64,000 bases of DNA from contig NZ_CP154840.1 of NCBI RefSeq assembly GCF_047301505.1, positions 1,612,001-1,676,000 on the forward strand, read 5' to 3'. The notes under the pieces are model-generated. The model was not told the origin of the DNA, did no database searches, and saw only the letters and a list, made by a program, of their open reading frames with translations. This document shows positions 42,486 to 50,219 of this stretch, one piece after another (positions within the stretch are counted from its first letter, which is position 1; each line of letters starts with the position of its first letter). The DNA is from Lysinibacillus_B sp031181585. GTDB taxonomy: Bacteria; Bacillota; Bacilli; Bacillales_A; Planococcaceae. A program made the translations under genes and the position numbers.

Positions 42486-43514
42486 ATGAATGGACCATTC
42501 GTCCCAAAGCTTGTTTATTTTGAACCGCAGGCATTGGAATATCCGCTTGGTAGAGAGCTGAAGGAAAAGTTTGAGAAGATGGGGATTGAAATACGCTATA
42601 CGACGTCACACAATCAAGTGAGAGATCTGCCGGGGGATAATGATTTTCAAAAATACCGGATGGCAAAATCTACGTTAGTCGTAGGGGTTCGAAAGACATT
42701 GAAGTTTGATACGTCCAAGCCATCAGCCGAGTATGCTATTCCATTTGCAACGGGATGCATGGGGCACTGCCACTATTGCTATTTGCAGACGACAATGGGC
42801 AGTAAACCGTACGTCCGTACATATGTGAATGTCGAGGAAATCCTGGAGGCTGCCGACCGCTATATAGCAGAGCGGGCACCAGAGATTACACGCTTTGAGG
42901 CAGCATGTACATCGGACATTGTCGGGCTTGATCATCTAACGCATACACTAAAGCGGGCAATCGAACATTTCGGAAAGACGGAACTAGGAAGGCTGCGGTT
43001 TGTCACCAAGTTTCACCATGTCGATCATTTACTTGATGCAGAGCATAATGGCCATACACGCTTTCGATTCAGTATTAACGCAGACTATGTTATCAAAAAC
43101 TTCGAACCAGGGACATCCCCGCTGGCAGAGCGTATTAAGGCTGCTGGAAAAGTCGCACGGGCAGGTTATCCGCTTGGATTTATCGTGGCACCAATCTACC
43201 TTTATGATGGATGGGAAGAGGGCTACCGTCATATGTTCGAACGGCTGGACGCAGAACTGCCAATAGATGCACGTGCGGATGTGACATTCGAATTCATACA
43301 GCATCGTTTTACAAAGCCGGCCAAAAAGGTAATTTTGAAAAACTATCCAAAGACAAAGCTGGAGCTGGATGAATCAGCAAGACGAGTAAAATGGGGTAAG
43401 TATGGTATCCACAAATACATTTACCAAAAAGATCAGGAAGAGGAGCTGAAGCAGCGCCTCGAGGAATATATGCGTGAATTCTTTCCCCATGCAAAGTACG
43501 AATATTTTACGTAA
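42486..43514 (+). CDS. splB: spore photoproduct lyase
   Basis: A radical SAM enzyme that reverses the thymine dimer (spore photoproduct) during germination. The protein of 342 residues equals the usual length. The iron-sulfur motif ATGCMGHCHYCYLQTTM (CxxxCxxC, residues about 91-98) and the conserved cysteine in RFEAACTSDIVG (near residue 141, the catalytic hydrogen donor) are present. KYGIHKYIY and a C-terminal tyrosine-rich end also match. GGGAGGT selects ATG 42486. The gene shows that the organism forms endospores. A terminator follows. Confidence 0.96.
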   Translation: MNGPFVPKLVYFEPQALEYPLGRELKEKFEKMGIEIRYTTSHNQVRDLPGDNDFQKYRMAKSTLVVGVRKTLKFDTSKPSAEYAIPFATGCMGHCHYCYLQTTMGSKPYVRTYVNVEEILEAADRYIAERAPEITRFEAACTSDIVGLDHLTHTLKRAIEHFGKTELGRLRFVTKFHHVDHLLDAEHNGHTRFRFSINADYVIKNFEPGTSPLAERIKAAGKVARAGYPLGFIVAPIYLYDGWEEGYRHMFERLDAELPIDARADVTFEFIQHRFTKPAKKVILKNYPKTKLELDESARRVKWGKYGIHKYIYQKDQEEELKQRLEEYMREFFPHAKYEYFT

Positions 43515-43521
43515 TAGTATT

Positions 43522-43557
43522 GGATTTCCAGCATCGGCGGGAAATCCGTTTTTTATT
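43522..43557 (+). terminator. terminator of splB
   Basis: Stem GGATTTCC/GGAAATCC followed by GTTTTTTATT. Confidence 0.85.
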
Positions 43558-43664
43558 GGTATGCCAATCATAAGTAAAAAGTAATAAATCACGCAATACA
43601 CCCAAAAATTCGCGCAATAGAATATAATAAAGAGAGATTGCGAATTGAAAGGAGTTGAAAAAGG

Positions 43665-43799
43665 GTGAAGAAGTGCATTCTATTAATAGGCGGGCTTGGT
43701 ATCGCTGTTGCGGGTCTGCTTGATATAAAGTACAAAGGATTGTTTTATAAGAGCCTGCCTCAATCAATCCAATCAAATTTAGATAAGATTATAAAATAA
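43665..43799 (+). CDS. 44-residue single-helix membrane peptide
   Basis: A short gene starting at GTG 43665 with AAAGGAG about ten bases ahead. It encodes MKKCILLIGGLGIAVAGLLD followed by a polar tail (IKYKGLFYKSLPQSIQSN...KIIK). One membrane helix with a basic N-terminus is evident. TATAAT-like sequence lies at 43623. Its terminator stem (43815-43837) is the insertion site of repeat copy C. It could be a small membrane regulator or toxin-like peptide; no family is recognised. Confidence 0.5.
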   Translation: MKKCILLIGGLGIAVAGLLDIKYKGLFYKSLPQSIQSNLDKIIK

Positions 43800-43814
43800 A
43801 TCTACATATAATAA

Positions 43815-43837
43815 ACCGCACCAATATGCCTGGTGCG
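43815..43837 (+). terminator. first copy of the host terminator stem flanking repeat copy C
   Basis: Hairpin ACCGCACCAA/TGGTGCG directly left of the repeat, without a T-tract. It matches the stem at 44040-44062 in 21 of 23 positions. Confidence 0.75.
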
Positions 43838-44040
43838 TTCAGAGTGAAGACAAAGTCGTTTTTCGACTTTGTCTTTACGTTTTTTTAGATAGATTTTTCA
43901 AATGAAGATTTACCCAGCCTGTCTTGAAAACGCTTGCCAGACAAGGCGCGCCGACGAGCGAAGACGCAAATAGAACCTAAGTTCATGAGCGGATGAGTGA
44001 GGCAAGCAACGATGAATGAAAGCGTTTGTCAACAGGCTGA
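43838..44040 (+). repeat. dispersed terminator-associated repeat, copy C
   Basis: A 203-bp element from TTCAGAGTGAAGACAAAGTC to GTTTGTCAACAGGCTGA. It has an internal hairpin GTGAAGACAAAGTCG/CGACTTTGTCTTTAC (43844-43879) with seven T residues after it. A middle segment reads CAGCCTGTCTTGAAAACGC and TTGCCAGACAAGGCGCGCC. The ends form imperfect inverted repeats, CAGAGTGAAGACAAAG against CAGCCTGTTGACAAAC. It lies between the convergent small-peptide and GNAT genes. Confidence 0.88.
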
Positions 44041-44070
44041 CCGCACCAATTTGCTTGGTGCGGTCATTTT
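44040..44070. terminator. second copy of the host terminator stem, with T-tract
   Basis: Hairpin ACCGCACCAATTTGCTTGGTGCGG followed by TCATTTTTATT. This is the functional-looking terminator for plus-strand transcription; it also ends the minus-strand GNAT gene. Confidence 0.8.
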
Positions 44071-44072
44071 TA

Positions 44073-44543
44073 TTACCCAAAGTGGAGTACTTTAAACATC
44101 GTGGCAACCTGCAGCTTTTCACCTGTTGGTTTAGTAACCGTTTCTTCTTTGCTGATGGAATAACCGATTGACTCGTATAGCATCATGTTTCTTGGGACAT
44201 TCATCCGTACTTTGCAGCGGATTTCAGGAATACTGTGCTGTACTGCATATTGTTCAGGGAAAGCAAGCAGCTTCTTTGCCAGTCCTTTCCCTTGATATCC
44301 AGGGATGACGGAAAGGCGAGAATAGTAAAGGTAATCGCTCTCGAGTTTAAAACGAACCATCGCAGCTTCCTGTCCAGCGACATGACCGATGAGGGCAAGC
44401 TCACCATTTTGCATTTTTTCCGTAATCAATTCTACTGTTTCATCCAAGGCGCTTGAAGGCACTTCTTGGACTCGATATTCGGCAAACGCCTGTAGCATAA
44501 TAGAGAGAACCGAATCTGCATTTTTTGTTAGTTGCATTTGCAT
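44073..44543 (-). CDS. GNAT family N-acetyltransferase
   Basis: An acetyl-CoA-dependent acyltransferase of 156 residues. The conserved motif A is SRLSVIPGYQGKGLAKKLLA (Q/RxxGxG/A), and motif B follows with CKVRMNVPRNMMLYESIGYS. The N-terminal half (MLQAFAEYRVQEVPSSALDE) is typical of many uncharacterised Bacillus GNATs. The minus-strand AAGGGGTG precedes the ATG. The acceptor is unknown. It lies just downstream of thrS on the same strand, but upstream sequence suggests its own transcript. Confidence 0.88.
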   Translation of the reverse strand: MQMQLTKNADSVLSIMLQAFAEYRVQEVPSSALDETVELITEKMQNGELALIGHVAGQEAAMVRFKLESDYLYYSRLSVIPGYQGKGLAKKLLAFPEQYAVQHSIPEIRCKVRMNVPRNMMLYESIGYSISKEETVTKPTGEKLQVATMFKVLHFG

Positions 44544-44689
44544 ACGAACACCCCTTCATAGTTATAAATGATTAACTATAAATTTTAATAAATAATTATT
44601 CGATATATAAGGGGCTCTCTTGAAGCTATCTTTATAGTATCGGTGAAAAAGGGTGGATTACCGGCGATTTTTACAAAATACCAGCGAAT

Positions 44690-46615
44690 TTACTCATGCA
44701 TAGGCAGCGTCTTCTCTTCCATTTCTTTTTTCACAGCCCGAGTAAATTCTTCCACAGGCATTGTCTCTAATTTCTCTTGGCCGTAAGAGCGGACAGTCAC
44801 TGTACCGTGTACCTGTTCTTGATCGCCCAAAACAAGAATATACGGAACCTTTTTTAACTGAGCTTCCCGAATTTTCTTGCCGAGCTTTTCATGTCGGCTG
44901 TCAAACGAAGCTCGGATTCCAGCTTCTCGTAACCGCTCTTGAATTTGTTCTGCGTAGGCTTCATGCACAGCTGATACCCCGATGATTTCGACCTGCTTTG
45001 GCGCAAGCCATAATGGGAAGGCACCGCCGAAATGCTCGATTAAAATTCCGAGGAAACGGTCAATCGAACCGAAGACAGCCCGATGGATAACGACAGGGCG
45101 GACCTTTTCGTTGCGCTCATTTACGTATGTTAAATCGAATTTTTCAGGCAGCTGGAAATCCAATTGCACTGTCGCACATTGATGGCTGCGCTGGATGGCA
45201 TCCTTAATATGGATATCAATTTTTGGCCCGTAAAAGGCACCGTCTCCGGCATTTACTTTATAGCGGTAGCCGAGTTTCTTCAGTACATTTTCAAGCGCTG
45301 CTTCCGCTTCATTCCAGAGTGCCAGCTCTCCCATAAAGTCATCGGGGCGTGTTGATAGCTCAATTTCATACGTGAAGCCGAATACCCGATAAACATGATC
45401 AATGATCTGTAGGGCAAGTGTAATCTCTTCTTGGATCTGGTCTGGTCTGACGAAAATATGAGCGTCATCCTGGCAGAAAGACCTGACACGCAATAGTCCA
45501 TTTAGTGCTCCGCTGAATTCATGGCGATGGACCTGGCCGAATTCAGCCATCCGGATCGGCAAATCACGATAGGAATGATGATCATTTTTATAAATCAGCA
45601 TATGACCTGGGCAGTTCATCGGTTTCAATGCAAATTTCTGCTCATCCACCTGTGAGAAATACATATTATCTTTATAGTGATGCCAATGCCCCGATTGCTC
45701 CCAAAGCCGCTGATTCATCATGAGCGGCGTCCGCACCTCCTTATAATCATAGCGGGCCTGCAATTCACGTAAAAAGGATTCCAGCTCGTTTCGAAGTATT
45801 TGCCCATTTGCTAAATAAAACGGCATGCCTGGTGCCTCTTCAGAAAACATAAAGAGCTCTAGCTCCTTACCGAGTTTGCGGTGATTCCGCTTTTCAGCTT
45901 CCTCTAAAAATGTGAAGTAGGCTTGCATGTCTTCAATGTTCGCAAAAGCGACACCGTAAATCCGCTGAAGCATTTGATTGTTGCTGTCTCCACGCCAGTA
46001 GGCACCGGAAAGGTTCGTTAACTTGAAATGCTGCAGTCTGCCAGTTGCCGGAACATGGGGACCGCGGCATAAATCATAGAATTCACCTTGCTCATATACT
46101 GTGACAAGCTCATTTGGAGGAATCGCTTCAAGCAGCTCCAGCTTCAGCGGGTCATGCATAAACAAGTGTGCCGCTTCTTCTCTTGTCACTTCTTTTCTTA
46201 CAAAGGGGAGATTCTCTTTGACAATCTTTTTCATTTCCTTCTCAATTTTCTGCAAATCTTCGGGGCCAAATGAATGCTCCAATTCTATATCATAATAAAA
46301 TCCATTTTCTATAACCGGTCCTACGCCGAAGTGTGCAGCAGGGTAAAGCCTCTTTACAGCCTGTGCCAATAGGTGTGCAGTAGAATGACGAATGACTTCT
46401 ATTCCTTCCGCTGAATTTACATCATAAATAGCAATTTGGGCATCTGCCGGAATAGGATGCGTCAAATCAACTGTGGTGCCGTTCACACTCCCTGCGACTG
46501 CTTTTTTGGCAAGGCTCGAACTAATTGCTTTTGCAACATCGGTTAGTGTGACACCTTGTGCAAACATTTGCTGTTTGCCATCTGGAAATTGAATCTTTAC
46601 TTGTTGATTTGACAT
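44690..46615 (-). CDS. thrS: threonyl-tRNA synthetase
   Basis: Charges tRNA-Thr. The protein of 641 residues has the TGS domain (KIQFPDGKQQMFAQGVTLTD), then the editing domain with RHSTAHLLAQAVKRLYP (HxxxH) and CRGPHVPATG. The class II catalytic core has FKLTNLSGAYWRGDSNNQML, PMNCPGHMLIYKN with zinc-binding Cys, and motif 3 VVIHRAVFGSIDRFLGILIE. The anticodon domain is at the C-terminus. AAGGAG selects ATG 46615; the 12-codon longer form starts inside the T-box terminator. Expression is under T-box control. Confidence 0.97.
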   Translation of the reverse strand: MSNQQVKIQFPDGKQQMFAQGVTLTDVAKAISSSLAKKAVAGSVNGTTVDLTHPIPADAQIAIYDVNSAEGIEVIRHSTAHLLAQAVKRLYPAAHFGVGPVIENGFYYDIELEHSFGPEDLQKIEKEMKKIVKENLPFVRKEVTREEAAHLFMHDPLKLELLEAIPPNELVTVYEQGEFYDLCRGPHVPATGRLQHFKLTNLSGAYWRGDSNNQMLQRIYGVAFANIEDMQAYFTFLEEAEKRNHRKLGKELELFMFSEEAPGMPFYLANGQILRNELESFLRELQARYDYKEVRTPLMMNQRLWEQSGHWHHYKDNMYFSQVDEQKFALKPMNCPGHMLIYKNDHHSYRDLPIRMAEFGQVHRHEFSGALNGLLRVRSFCQDDAHIFVRPDQIQEEITLALQIIDHVYRVFGFTYEIELSTRPDDFMGELALWNEAEAALENVLKKLGYRYKVNAGDGAFYGPKIDIHIKDAIQRSHQCATVQLDFQLPEKFDLTYVNERNEKVRPVVIHRAVFGSIDRFLGILIEHFGGAFPLWLAPKQVEIIGVSAVHEAYAEQIQERLREAGIRASFDSRHEKLGKKIREAQLKKVPYILVLGDQEQVHGTVTVRSYGQEKLETMPVEEFTRAVKKEMEEKTLPMHE

Positions 46616-46639
46616 AATCATTCTCCTTTTCTTTAAAAT

Positions 46640-46898
46640 AAAAAAACACATATCCGTCCACTAAGGGACGAGTATGTGTTGATTACCCGTGGTTCCACCC
46701 AAATTCCTGCCGATGCAAATCAGCAGCTCATTGATCGCAGATAACGCCTGCTCACGTCACCGGTTTCCCGGTAAAGCTCAGAGGTAGTAAATCGATAAGT
46801 CCGAATTAGGAAACTTTCAGCCGGTGATTTCCCTCTCTGCGAATCTTTCTTATCCATTCGTGTCCTCGTCATTGCCTGTATGGTTAAAATTGTTATTT
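46640..46898 (-). ncRNA. T-box riboswitch leader of thrS
   Basis: The minus-strand leader has the T-box GGTGGAACCACGG (46699-46687). A terminator hairpin AACACATACTCGTCC/GGACGGATATGTGTT (46680-46645) follows, with its U-run at 46644-46640. Stem I carries ACTACC (complement of 46783-46788), which contains threonine codons ACU and ACC; one of these is the likely specifier. Confidence 0.9.
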
Positions 46899-46927
46899 AC
46901 TTTAAAGGGAAAAACAAAAGATGTCAA
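46899..46927 (-). promoter_or_regulatory. promoter of thrS
   Basis: TTGACA (46927-46922) and TAAAGT (46904-46899) on the minus strand, with a 17-base spacer, directly upstream of the T-box leader. Confidence 0.82.
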
Positions 46928-46961
46928 TAGGCGAATTTCTAATTTCCTTAAAAAATGATAA

Positions 46962-46988
46962 AAAGAGCAGCCCGTAAGCTGCCCTTTC
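46962..46988 (-). terminator. distal copy of the host terminator stem flanking repeat copy D
   Basis: A 27-bp block with arms GAGCAGCCC and GGGCTGC-type complement. On the minus strand it is followed by the T-rich tract TTTATCATTTTTT, so this copy keeps the termination signal. It is identical to 47188-47214. Confidence 0.8.
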
Positions 46989-47187
46989 AGAGTGAAGACA
47001 AAGTCACTTTTTGACTTTGTCTTTACGTTTTTTCAACTAGTTTGATAAAGGTATGTTTTACCCAGCCTGTCTTGAAAACGCTTGCCAGACAAGGCGCGCC
47101 GCCGAGCGAAGACACGAATAGAACTTAAGTTCATGAGGGGACGAGCGAGGCAAGCAACGCTGGATGAAAGAGTTTGTCAACAGGCTG
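46989..47187 (+). repeat. dispersed terminator-associated repeat, copy D
   Basis: A 199-bp element very similar to copy C. It begins AGAGTGAAGACAAAGTC and has the hairpin GTGAAGACAAAGTCA/TGACTTTGTCTTTAC with a T-run. The middle reads CAGCCTGTCTTGAAAACGC and TTGCCAGACAAGGCGCGCC, and the end GTTTGTCAACAGGCTG. It is flanked by a perfect 27-bp direct duplication of the host terminator stem. It lies between the thrS promoter and the 3' end of the gene at 47214-47576, inverted relative to that gene. Confidence 0.9.
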
Positions 47188-47214
47188 AAAGAGCAGCCCG
47201 TAAGCTGCCCTTTC
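47188..47214 (-). terminator. proximal copy of the host terminator stem flanking repeat copy D
   Basis: Perfect duplicate of 46962-46988, ending at the stop codon of the 47214-47576 gene. On the minus strand it is followed by repeat sequence rather than a T-tract. Confidence 0.8.
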
Positions 47215-47576
47215 TATTCTTCCACTTCAAAAACGCTGAAACGGTCGTCTTCATATTGAAGCTGGAGAACGAAGTCATCTTGCTGATAGGTAATTGTTTC
47301 ACCTTGTCGATCAGTTTCCTCCCAGCCTCTGTTAGTAATAACAAGCTGGTAGCCTTTCGAGATGCCATTCGCAGCGCTTGCACCGTCCCATTCATAGTGC
47401 TTTGCATTGTCTTCTTCTTTTTCAAGCTCCGCCGATTTCGGTATAGGGAAGCCGTTCATATCTTCAAGAGATTCGTAGCCGGTACTAAGTGATGTATAGT
47501 ACGTAACCCCAACTATAATTAATACAAGAGCTAAGGCGCTGATAATGATCCATTTTTTTCTTCCTGTTTTTTTCAT
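47214..47576 (-). CDS. membrane-anchored hypothetical protein
   Basis: A 120-residue protein with a basic N-terminus (MKKTGRKK), one membrane helix (WIIISALALVLIIVGVTYYT) and an extracytoplasmic domain of about 90 residues. That domain contains MNGFPIPKSAELEKEEDNA and YQLVITNRGWEETDRQGETI. No lipobox cysteine is present. AAAGGAG on the minus strand precedes the ATG. The family is not recognised. Its 3' end abuts the duplicated terminator of repeat copy D. Confidence 0.7.
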   Translation of the reverse strand: MKKTGRKKWIIISALALVLIIVGVTYYTSLSTGYESLEDMNGFPIPKSAELEKEEDNAKHYEWDGASAANGISKGYQLVITNRGWEETDRQGETITYQQDDFVLQLQYEDDRFSVFEVEE

Positions 47577-47817
47577 GATGAACTCCTTTCGTGCTGCCTA
47601 GTAAATTTTCTCTCTATATCTTGCTACTACCCGAAAATCTATAGTAATAAAACGAAAAGAGGTCTTCAAAGCATTATTTTGAAAAAATATAGGATTTTTT
47701 GATGAATATAGGGGACCAGCCCCTGAAGTAACTTCCTGGTATTTCGAAGCTAGGCTGGTTAGAAGATGTTTATGGTAAGTATGTATAGGCGGAATAAGGA
47801 AGCTCATAAGAGAAATA

Positions 47818-47858
47818 AAAGATGCTAGGATGTTGACTACCAACATGCCTGCATCTTT
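47818..47858 (-). terminator. terminator of the YmcC-like gene
   Basis: Nested stem with outer arms AAGATGC/GCATCTT and inner arms ATGTTGG/CAACAT. T-rich sequence follows on both strands. Confidence 0.7.
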
Positions 47859-47886
47859 TTATCGATATGAATAAGGAATGGTCATT

Positions 47887-48426
47887 TTATTCCTTCGCTC
47901 TTTTTGGCCATAAAAAGTAAGATGCTGAATAAAGCAGATCAATCCCGACAATAATTGCCCAGATCCGAAGCGGATTCAGCAGGGCTGCTGTACGTTCCGG
48001 GTCCCCGATGAAGAAGTGAATCCCGAAGATAAAGGCGCTGCCGATAATGAAGGCGAGCAGGTGCTGAAGCGAGCCTTTTATTTCATGGCGGGCATGTTCA
48101 AACCCATATTTTTTATGTGGTTTTTCCCCTTGTTTTAAGATGTAATACGTAAATTGCCGATCAGCCCAGGCAATCATGCTTTTTCCGAACGCAATGGAAA
48201 CGCCTAGATAAATGGCTGCAATCCCATGAACAGTGCTAGCGGTTGCTCCATTATATAAATCGACTGCCGTCGCAATAAGGAGCACGAGATCAACGACTGG
48301 TGTGAGCGCCAAGAAGAATAGCCCCAGCCCCTTCATTTTTAATATATATCTAGTGAATAATCCAAGCAGAATGACCACCCAAAAGGCGATTTCAGCTCCG
48401 ACAATCAGCCATCCAATTCCTCCCAT
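47887..48426 (-). CDS. integral membrane protein (YmcC-like)
   Basis: A protein of 179 residues with about five membrane helices (LIVGAEIAFWVVILLGLFTR; LGLFFLALTPVVDLVLLIATA; HGIAAIYLGVSIAFG; LLAFIIGSAFIFGIHFFI; IWAIIVGIDLLYSASYFLW). A cytoplasmic loop reads HKKYGFEHARHEIKGSLQH. It resembles B. subtilis YmcC, but I hold that loosely. GGGAGGA on the minus strand selects ATG 48426. It is divergent from a tetR-like gene whose twin operators overlap this promoter, so it is the probable target of that repressor. Confidence 0.65.
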   Translation of the reverse strand: MGGIGWLIVGAEIAFWVVILLGLFTRYILKMKGLGLFFLALTPVVDLVLLIATAVDLYNGATASTVHGIAAIYLGVSIAFGKSMIAWADRQFTYYILKQGEKPHKKYGFEHARHEIKGSLQHLLAFIIGSAFIFGIHFFIGDPERTAALLNPLRIWAIIVGIDLLYSASYFLWPKRAKE

Positions 48427-48445
48427 AAAGAATCCTCCCTTTTTT

Positions 48446-48502
48446 AATACAGTTGTATTTTTTAAAAATATAACATGGCAATTTAAATAATACAAGTGTA
48501 TT
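48446..48502. promoter_or_regulatory. twin TetR operators in a divergent promoter region
   Basis: Two palindromes AATACAGTTGTATT (48446-48459) and AATACAAGTGTATT (48489-48502), both of form AATACA-N2-TGTATT. They are 43 bases apart, about four helical turns. The right one covers the -35 region of the tetR-like gene, and the left one lies in the 5' region of the membrane-protein gene. Confidence 0.75.
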
Positions 48503-48518
48503 TTAAAAAAGATTTTGC

Positions 48519-48524
48519 TATACT
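48519..48524 (+). promoter_or_regulatory. -10 box of an apparently leaderless tetR transcript
   Basis: TATACT ends six bases before the ATG at 48531, so transcription would start at or next to the A of the start codon. No ribosome binding site is present upstream. Confidence 0.55.
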
Positions 48525-48530
48525 AAACAT

Positions 48531-49151
48531 ATGCCAAAGATTGTAGATGTAGCGGAACGAAAGAAGGCCATAGCGGAGGCGACATGGCAGGTCATCTTGG
48601 AGAAAGGGATGGAAGGAGCGACGGTCAGAAATATTGCGAAAGAGGCGGGGCTGTCCCTAGGTGCCCTGCGACACTACTTTTCAAACCAGGATGAACTGCT
48701 CGTCTACGCCATGAATCTTGTAACAGAGAATGTTAACCAGCGGATTGGTGAAGTATTAAAAGAAGATATGCCAATACAGGAGCAGGTATTGAAAGTCCTG
48801 CTTCAGACGTTGCCGATAGAGCAGCAAAGCATGCTCGAGATGGAAGTATGGTTTGCTTATGTCGCTTCGGTGAAACATAAGAACGAGGAGAGGAATATTC
48901 CGTTCAATGCACTATTAACCGGTATGGAAAAAATCATCCATGTACTATCGGAATTTGGCTTCCTGAAAGAAGGGGTAGACCTGGATATGGAAATTGAAAG
49001 GCTTTATGCTGTAGTAGATGGACTAGCGGTTCATGCCTTGTTCGAGAGTAAAAGACTTGACCGTACCCGGGTAATCCGGACACTAGTTTACCACTTAAAT
49101 TCTATTCTTAAGAATGAAGCGGCGTTGAAGCTATCTGAAATAGAGGTGTAA
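48531..49151 (+). CDS. TetR/AcrR family transcriptional regulator
   Basis: A repressor of 206 residues. The N-terminal HTH is GATVRNIAKEAGLSLGALRHYFSN, followed by QDELLVYAM. The C-terminal ligand domain is helical. It lacks an upstream ribosome binding site, and a -10 box sits six bases before the ATG, which suggests a leaderless mRNA. It lies divergent to a membrane-protein gene, with two matching palindromes between them, so autorepression and control of the neighbour are likely. A terminator follows at 49169. Confidence 0.88.
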   Translation: MPKIVDVAERKKAIAEATWQVILEKGMEGATVRNIAKEAGLSLGALRHYFSNQDELLVYAMNLVTENVNQRIGEVLKEDMPIQEQVLKVLLQTLPIEQQSMLEMEVWFAYVASVKHKNEERNIPFNALLTGMEKIIHVLSEFGFLKEGVDLDMEIERLYAVVDGLAVHALFESKRLDRTRVIRTLVYHLNSILKNEAALKLSEIEV

Positions 49152-49168
49152 ATAGAGGATGTATACAG

Positions 49169-49211
49169 CGGAAGGTGGACGGAGAAAATCTCGTAACCAC
49201 CTTCCGTTTTA
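49169..49211. terminator. terminator between tetR and corA genes
   Basis: Stem CGGAAGGTGG/CCACCTTCCG with an inner GAGAAAATCTC hairpin, followed by TTTTAGTG. Confidence 0.8.
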
Positions 49212-49253
49212 GTGTTCTCGGTAACTGTGCTGTAAAGGATCAAGAGCAGAAAA

Positions 49254-50210
49254 CTAGTTAAACCAGCCCTTTTTCTTAAACCATACATACATGGATATCC
49301 CTATCATTGCCATCAATCCAAGCGTTATAAAATATCCGTATCTCCATGTTAATTCGGGCATATACTCAAAATTCATCCCATAGATCCCTACAATAAATGT
49401 TAGCGGTGCAAAGATAGAAGTGATGATCGTGAGTACTTTCATTACATTATTTGTTTGATGTGAATTCAGCGAGAGATAATTATCTCGTATATCCGCTGTA
49501 AGTTCTCTATCAGACATGATGATGTCTGATAGTTTGAGGAGATGGTCATAAATATCAGAAAAATATTCTTTTCTATCGGTGACTCCGCTTAAGTGATGAG
49601 AATTCAACATACGGTAAAGTAAATCGCGCATCGGGTTGATTGTATGTAATAGATTTAATAACATATTTCTTGTCGCAAATAGTTCATGCATCAAAAGATT
49701 CATCGATTTTCGGTGGGTATTGCCTTCAATTTTGTCTAAATTGTCTTCGATTTTATAGATGACTGGAAAGTAGTTATCGACTGTTTTATCTAAAATTTGG
49801 TGAAATACATAAAAGGAATCCCATTGTTCCTTGTTTTCTTGAAATAATATTCTATTCCAAACTTCATCCACTTCATCAGACTGCGAAAGGTGAAATGTAA
49901 CAATAAAATTGTCCCCGATAAAATAATTCAGCTCCTCTTTTAGTATTTCACCCTCTTGCTCCCTCACAATATGCGTAACAAAAAAGGTATGGTTATCGTA
50001 ATAATCCAGCTTCGGGCGTTGAAGCCTGTGTACACAGTCTTCGATAGCGAGAGGATGGAAGTGGAAAGTATCCACTAAATGTTGTGATTCTTCGTTAGTA
50101 GGTTGATTAAAATCCACCCAAAACCATTTAAAAGTAGAAAAATCGATATCACTTATAGAAATATACGTTTCTACATGATCATTGTTTGTTATGCCAATAA
50201 AACTAATCAA
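49254..50210 (-). CDS. corA: CorA family magnesium/divalent cation transporter
   Basis: A channel-type transporter of 318 residues. There is a long cytoplasmic N-terminal domain (ISISDIDFSTFKWFWVDFNQ, FHFHPLAIEDCVHRLQRPKL), a long stalk helix, then two C-terminal membrane helices. The signature YGMNFEYMPEL (GMN) lies in the loop between them. The C-terminal end is basic (VWFKKKGWFN). The minus-strand AGAAGGTG is too close to the GTG at 50219, so TTG 50210 with an eight-base spacer is preferred. It is monocistronic. Confidence 0.93.
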   Translation of the reverse strand: MISFIGITNNDHVETYISISDIDFSTFKWFWVDFNQPTNEESQHLVDTFHFHPLAIEDCVHRLQRPKLDYYDNHTFFVTHIVREQEGEILKEELNYFIGDNFIVTFHLSQSDEVDEVWNRILFQENKEQWDSFYVFHQILDKTVDNYFPVIYKIEDNLDKIEGNTHRKSMNLLMHELFATRNMLLNLLHTINPMRDLLYRMLNSHHLSGVTDRKEYFSDIYDHLLKLSDIIMSDRELTADIRDNYLSLNSHQTNNVMKVLTIITSIFAPLTFIVGIYGMNFEYMPELTWRYGYFITLGLMAMIGISMYVWFKKKGWFN

Positions 50211-50219
50211 TTTATTCAC

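Noticed and set aside
47082..47492. Open frames reading PDKARRRAKTRIE... within repeat copies B and D (also at 34429-34650, minus strand)
   Set aside because: The shared peptide comes only from the repeat DNA. In copy C the frame stops after about 19 codons, in copy B it runs through 41-bp units that shift frame, and there is no ribosome binding site. It is not a conserved protein.
47598..47846. 82-codon minus-strand frame upstream of the 47214-47576 gene
   Set aside because: It runs through the terminator of the YmcC-like gene and has no ribosome binding site; composition is not protein-like.
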